Assembly: GCA_002320035.1 (NCBI GenBank)
Contig: DCJL01000025.1
Span: 135,085-178,457, forward strand
DNA: 43,373 bases
DNA from: Clostridiales bacterium UBA1701
Lineage (GTDB): Bacteria; Bacillota; Clostridia; Oscillospirales; Oscillospiraceae
Direction: 5' to 3'
Shown: positions 40,515 through 43,373 of the stretch, piece by piece
Numbering within the stretch: the first letter of the stretch is position 1
Layout of the letters: each line of letters starts with the position of its first letter
The notes under the pieces: model-generated
Databases searched by the model: none
The model's input: the letters and a program-made list of their open reading frames with translations, nothing else
Told to the model about the DNA's origin: nothing
Made by a program: the position numbers and the translations under genes

Positions 40515-41149
40515 TCTCACCATAAAGCATTGGTTGACCGCCGTTTCAAATTTGAGACGCGAAGCGGCTTGGTTTGGTGCGGCCTTTTTGCACACCGCAT
40601 TACCTTGAAATTTCTACTTGACTTTTCTTAGCAGGTCTCACTTAAAACTACCGCAAACACCTATCACATGGCATCATGTGCTTAAACAGGTAAACATAAA
40701 GCTTTATGCGCTACATGTCGTGGCTAAAGAGCACGTATCATGGTTTTGTGTTGTGATTCAATTTCACATATGTGTATCGATGAAAACATTTGGAAAGTAA
40801 CAATGCGTGATAAACACTGACATTATTACTCTAAAGCTAGTTTATAAATATATGCTGCATAATCGAAAGACTCTCTATTTAGTTTTCCCTGCCTGTCCCT
40901 TGAATGAACGCAGGCCAAAATCTGCGGAGCGGAGCCGGAGATAAAGAGCCAGCGCCCGCGCCTTTTCTGAGCCACTTGGGAACTGGCTCTCGTGACAGGA
41001 AAAAATCGAGTTAAGTTGCGTTTGGAAAAAGCCTTTTGTCTTGACGTAACGGTTGGATCTGGCCGTAAAATAGAAAGCGATTGCATGAATACAGAAAGTA
41101 TGAAAGAAGCATCAGAGCTCGGGGCAGAAGTGTCATGCAGAGCAGCAGG
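40515..41149. other. Gene-poor spacer downstream of the IS110 copy
   Basis: I see no supportable gene. Visible items are an imperfect 18-base palindrome CGTTTCAAATTTGAGACG near 40542-40559, possibly in the IS right end, a TGCGG/CCGCA pair around 40579-40599, an AT-rich stretch to about 40870, and a GAGCCA/TGGCTC inverted repeat near 40969-40989. Frames that open here lack RBSs and recognisable domains. Confidence 0.5.
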
Positions 41150-41355
41150 CACAAAGCAGATGGGGGATAAGGATTGTGGCAAGGGTCCCTCTGATGCCGG
41201 CAAAAAGCGTCGCCCGGGAGGCAAACTGATTTCTGGCATCGGCATTGAAGCTGAGCGCGGGGATCAATAGGAAACCAGGTTATAGACCATATCCCGGCCC
41301 ACCGTGCCAAGGGGAAACATTATAAGATTTTCTTTCGCAGCGCCGGATTTTCCAT
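41150..41355 (-). pseudogene. Relic of a GPH/MFS-type sugar transporter
   Basis: On the minus strand, ATG at 41355 opens MENPALRKKIL then shifts frame into MFPLGTVGRDMVYNLVSY (41320-41267), the first helix typical of glycoside-pentoside-hexuronide cation symporters. After a stop, another frame from 41255 reads LSFNADARNQFASRATLFA and then GTLATILIP, which resembles the region after helix four. The parts between are missing, so this is a decayed copy with a large internal deletion. GGAG lies upstream of the start. Identified by eye from motif memory. Confidence 0.45.
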
Positions 41356-41508
41356 GTCTATCGCTCCAATCGCATCAGACAATTTCATTTTAACATCGCA
41401 GCACAGCCTTGGTAAGAAAATGCGCCTCCAAGCTCAACAAAAATTGAACTGTGGTTGAAGAATGCTTGAAAATGTGGCATTATAAGATACATGAAAGGGG
41501 AGAGGCTT

Positions 41509-42180
41509 ATGTTCAAAATTCTTATCGCTGAGGATGACGCTGAGCTGCGGCAGCTTTTCCGGCATGTGCTCCAGAAAAACGGATACAGTGTTAAGGGCGT
41601 TTCAAATGGCCGGGAGGCGTTGGACGCGCTGGACGGCGGTTATTTCGACCTTATCATCTCCGACATTATGATGCCCGTCATGGACGGATATGAGCTTGTA
41701 AGCTCTCTGCGGGAGGCGGGGATAAATACCCCGGTGATGATGATAACCGCCAAGGACGCATTTGACGACATGCGCCAGGGCTTCCTATCCGGCACAGATG
41801 ACTATATGGTAAAGCCTATAAATGTAAACGAGATGGTTCTCCGGGTGGGAGCCCTCCTGCGCCGGGCGCAGATGATAAACGAGCGGCGGCAGACTATCGG
41901 CGGAACCGTTCTTGAGTGCGACTCGCTGACGGTAGCTTCCAACGGTGAGAGCTTTATATTGCCTCAGAAGGAGTTTATGCTGCTTTATAAGATGGCTTCT
42001 TTTCCAGGTAAGATATTTACCCGCCAGCAGCTTATGGACGACATCTGGGGCTATGACTCGGACAGCGACACACATACTGTTGACGTGCACATAGGCAGAC
42101 TCAGAGAGCGCTTTCGGGACAATCCGGACTTCAAAATCGTAACCATGCGGGGCGTTGGCTACAAGGTGGTAAAGCTATGA
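41509..42180 (+). CDS. OmpR/PhoB-family response regulator
   Basis: A 223-residue regulator. The receiver domain opens FKILIAEDDAELRQL, with phospho-acceptor Asp in DLIISDIMMPVMDG, Thr in MMITAKD and Lys in VKPINVNEM. The winged-helix output domain has LPQKEFMLLYKMASF and HTVDVHIGRLRERF. I chose ATG 41509, with AGGGGAG six bases upstream, over ATG 41491. It overlaps its kinase as ATGA. The regulated genes are not nearby, so the signal and regulon cannot be read from here. A TATAAG hexamer at 41481 has no good -35. Confidence 0.93.
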   Translation: MFKILIAEDDAELRQLFRHVLQKNGYSVKGVSNGREALDALDGGYFDLIISDIMMPVMDGYELVSSLREAGINTPVMMITAKDAFDDMRQGFLSGTDDYMVKPINVNEMVLRVGALLRRAQMINERRQTIGGTVLECDSLTVASNGESFILPQKEFMLLYKMASFPGKIFTRQQLMDDIWGYDSDSDTHTVDVHIGRLRERFRDNPDFKIVTMRGVGYKVVKL

Positions 42181-43199
42181 AGGACAAGCAGCGCTTTAGT
42201 CTCCGCTTTTATTTTACTCTCGTGGTCATGGCGGAAATAACGTTCAGCATTATTATCGCCCTGCTCCTGCTCTGGCTTTTTAACAGCATGGGCAACGACC
42301 GGGTGCTTCTTCCCCTGACTTTGTGGCAGATTATGCTCAGCATTTTAATCGGCGGCACGATCACGACCTTTCTCAGCCGCTGGTTTTTTGCCCCTATCAC
42401 AAAGCTCAGTCGAGCCATGAGCCAGGTTGCCTCCGGAGATTTTAAGGTGCGCCTGGAGACGGACAGCAGTATAAGTGAGATACAGGAGCTGTATTCAAAT
42501 TTCAACCTGATGGCCGGGGAGCTGGGAACAACGGAGATACTGCAGACGGATTTTGTCTCCAACGTATCCCATGAGTTTAAGACCCCTATCAGCGCCATAG
42601 AGGGCTATGCTACCCTCCTGCAGGATGAACGCTGCAAGCCGGGGGAGCGGAGGCAGTATACCGATAAAATTCTCCTGAACACCAGGAGGCTCTCAGAGCT
42701 GGTTGGCAATATTTTGCTGCTTTCAAGATTGGATAACCAGTCGATTCAGGGAAAGAAAAGCCTTTTCAGGCTGGACGAGCAGATTCGCCAGGCCATCGTG
42801 CTTCTGGAACCTAAGTGGAGCGAGAAAGACATAGAATTTGATGTGGAGCTGGAGAGTCTTGAATATACTGGCAGCGAGGCGCTGCTGTTTCATGTCTGGA
42901 GCAATCTTATCGGAAACGCCGTCAAGTTCAACAGTTCCGGCGGCTATGTGGGCGTGAGGCTGGAGCGGAAAAAAGGTGGTGTAAGGGTACAGGTGGATGA
43001 TAATGGACCGGGTATTCCGGAAGAGAGCCTTGAACATATTTTTGATAAATTCTACCAGAGTGACAGCTCACATAAAAGCGAGGGCAACGGCCTTGGTCTC
43101 GCCCTTGTAAAGCGTATACTGGATTTGAGCGGCGGAAGCATATGCGCGGAAAATCTGTCCGGAGGCGGCTGCCGTTTTACAGTCTTTCTGCCAATGTGA
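42177..43199 (+). CDS. Sensor histidine kinase (HAMP type)
   Basis: A 340-residue kinase with two membrane segments (about 8-34 and 42-65) and a very short loop between them, so it has almost no extracellular sensor. A HAMP domain follows (about 67-115), then HisKA with the phospho-histidine in VSHEFKTPISAIEGY near residue 133, and HATPase_c with N box NLIGNAVKFN, DNGPGIPEE and GNGLGLALVKRI. Such small intramembrane-sensing kinases often detect envelope stress or antimicrobials, but the ligand here is unknown. It is followed by a terminator. Confidence 0.93.
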   Translation: MKDKQRFSLRFYFTLVVMAEITFSIIIALLLLWLFNSMGNDRVLLPLTLWQIMLSILIGGTITTFLSRWFFAPITKLSRAMSQVASGDFKVRLETDSSISEIQELYSNFNLMAGELGTTEILQTDFVSNVSHEFKTPISAIEGYATLLQDERCKPGERRQYTDKILLNTRRLSELVGNILLLSRLDNQSIQGKKSLFRLDEQIRQAIVLLEPKWSEKDIEFDVELESLEYTGSEALLFHVWSNLIGNAVKFNSSGGYVGVRLERKKGGVRVQVDDNGPGIPEESLEHIFDKFYQSDSSHKSEGNGLGLALVKRILDLSGGSICAENLSGGGCRFTVFLPM

Positions 43200-43209
43200 T
43201 GTAATGAAG

Positions 43210-43242
43210 AGCAATGCCATGTTTTTTCATGGCATTGCTTTT
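43210..43242 (+). terminator. Intrinsic terminator after the kinase
   Basis: AGCAATGCCAT (43210-43220) pairs perfectly with ATGGCATTGCT (43229-43239), followed by TTTT. Confidence 0.88.
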
Positions 43243-43336
43243 AGACTGTCAAAAAACGCTTTCCGAAGCAAAAAAACAACTGAGCCGCAGGGGTGCTTGA
43301 GGGGGCAAGGCCCGCCTCAAATAGGATAAGCCGCCG

Positions 43337-43364
43337 TCAAAAGGCTTGTTTTCAAGCCTTTTGA
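43337..43364. repeat. 12-base perfect inverted repeat at the window end
   Basis: TCAAAAGGCTTG (43337-43348) pairs with CAAGCCTTTTGA (43353-43364) around TTTT, flanked by CCGC/GCGG that could extend the stem. It has no gene context inside the window; it may belong to a following feature. Confidence 0.5.
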
Positions 43365-43373
43365 GCGAAGCGG

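Noticed and set aside
40826..41245. 139-codon minus-strand frame in the spacer
   Set aside because: No RBS or domain; the transporter similarity lies in another frame, so this is chance.
40992..41270. 92-codon plus-strand frame
   Set aside because: Lies antisense to the transporter relic, has no good RBS and no recognisable domain.
1..43373. tRNA genes, CRISPR arrays, prophage genes or a replication origin
   Set aside because: No T-loop consensus, regular repeat-spacer series, phage structural gene or dnaA-box cluster was seen.

Overview
The window comes from an endospore-forming, Gram-positive member of the Clostridia, most likely an Oscillospiraceae/Ruminococcaceae-type gut anaerobe. Evidence: sporulation genes (spoVM, a sipL-like gene, yunB, cotJ), a Bacillus-like gene order from yicC to spoVM, RemA, CdaA/CdaR, strong AGGAGG-type ribosome binding sites, frequent TTG/GTG starts and a fairly GC-rich background. 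The species assignment is inference.

1-8051: the 3' end of uvrA, a small membrane protein, recD2, a comF-type phosphoribosyltransferase, an MreB-family protein, ispD-ispF (MEP isoprenoid pathway), and a DUF3343 protein coupled to a cysteine desulfurase-like enzyme. 8084-12726: a well-formed sigma-A promoter leads into cdaA-cdaR (c-di-AMP synthesis), rseC-like, yicC, remA, gmk and rpoZ. 12807-22246: priA, def, fmt, rsmB, rlmN, prpC, prkC, rsgA, the classic Firmicutes translation/signalling block, lacking coaBC, rpe and thiN. 22248-24160: a sporulation module with a 50-residue membrane protein, a 22-codon spoVM too short for usual gene finders, and a SPOCS/LysM protein resembling SipL. Both units have sigma-E-like promoter candidates.

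24163-28529: a PhoP/PhoR-type two-component system and a Na/Pi cotransporter with a PhoU tail. TTTACA direct repeats at 11-base period lie upstream of both phoP and the transporter, suggesting one phosphate regulon. 28571-37724: yebC, RNase P RNA (rnpB, minus strand), murD, a methionine gamma-lyase-family enzyme, yunB, ligA, a fused cotJA-cotJB gene, cotJC and a CofE-like ligase.

37725-41490 is an accessory island that is visibly more AT-rich. It holds a possible structured RNA, then on the minus strand a 60-residue Val/Gly-repeat peptide gene with a near-perfect RBS, an attenuator-like hairpin, a DUF3784-type membrane protein and a truncated cobalamin-binding (probably radical SAM) gene. This looks like a broken, undescribed peptide natural-product (RiPP) locus. 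Beside it is an IS110-family transposase killed by one amber codon, with a large upstream RNA-like hairpin that may be its bridge RNA, followed by a gene-poor stretch with a decayed sugar-transporter relic. The window closes with a second OmpR-type two-component system (41509-43199).
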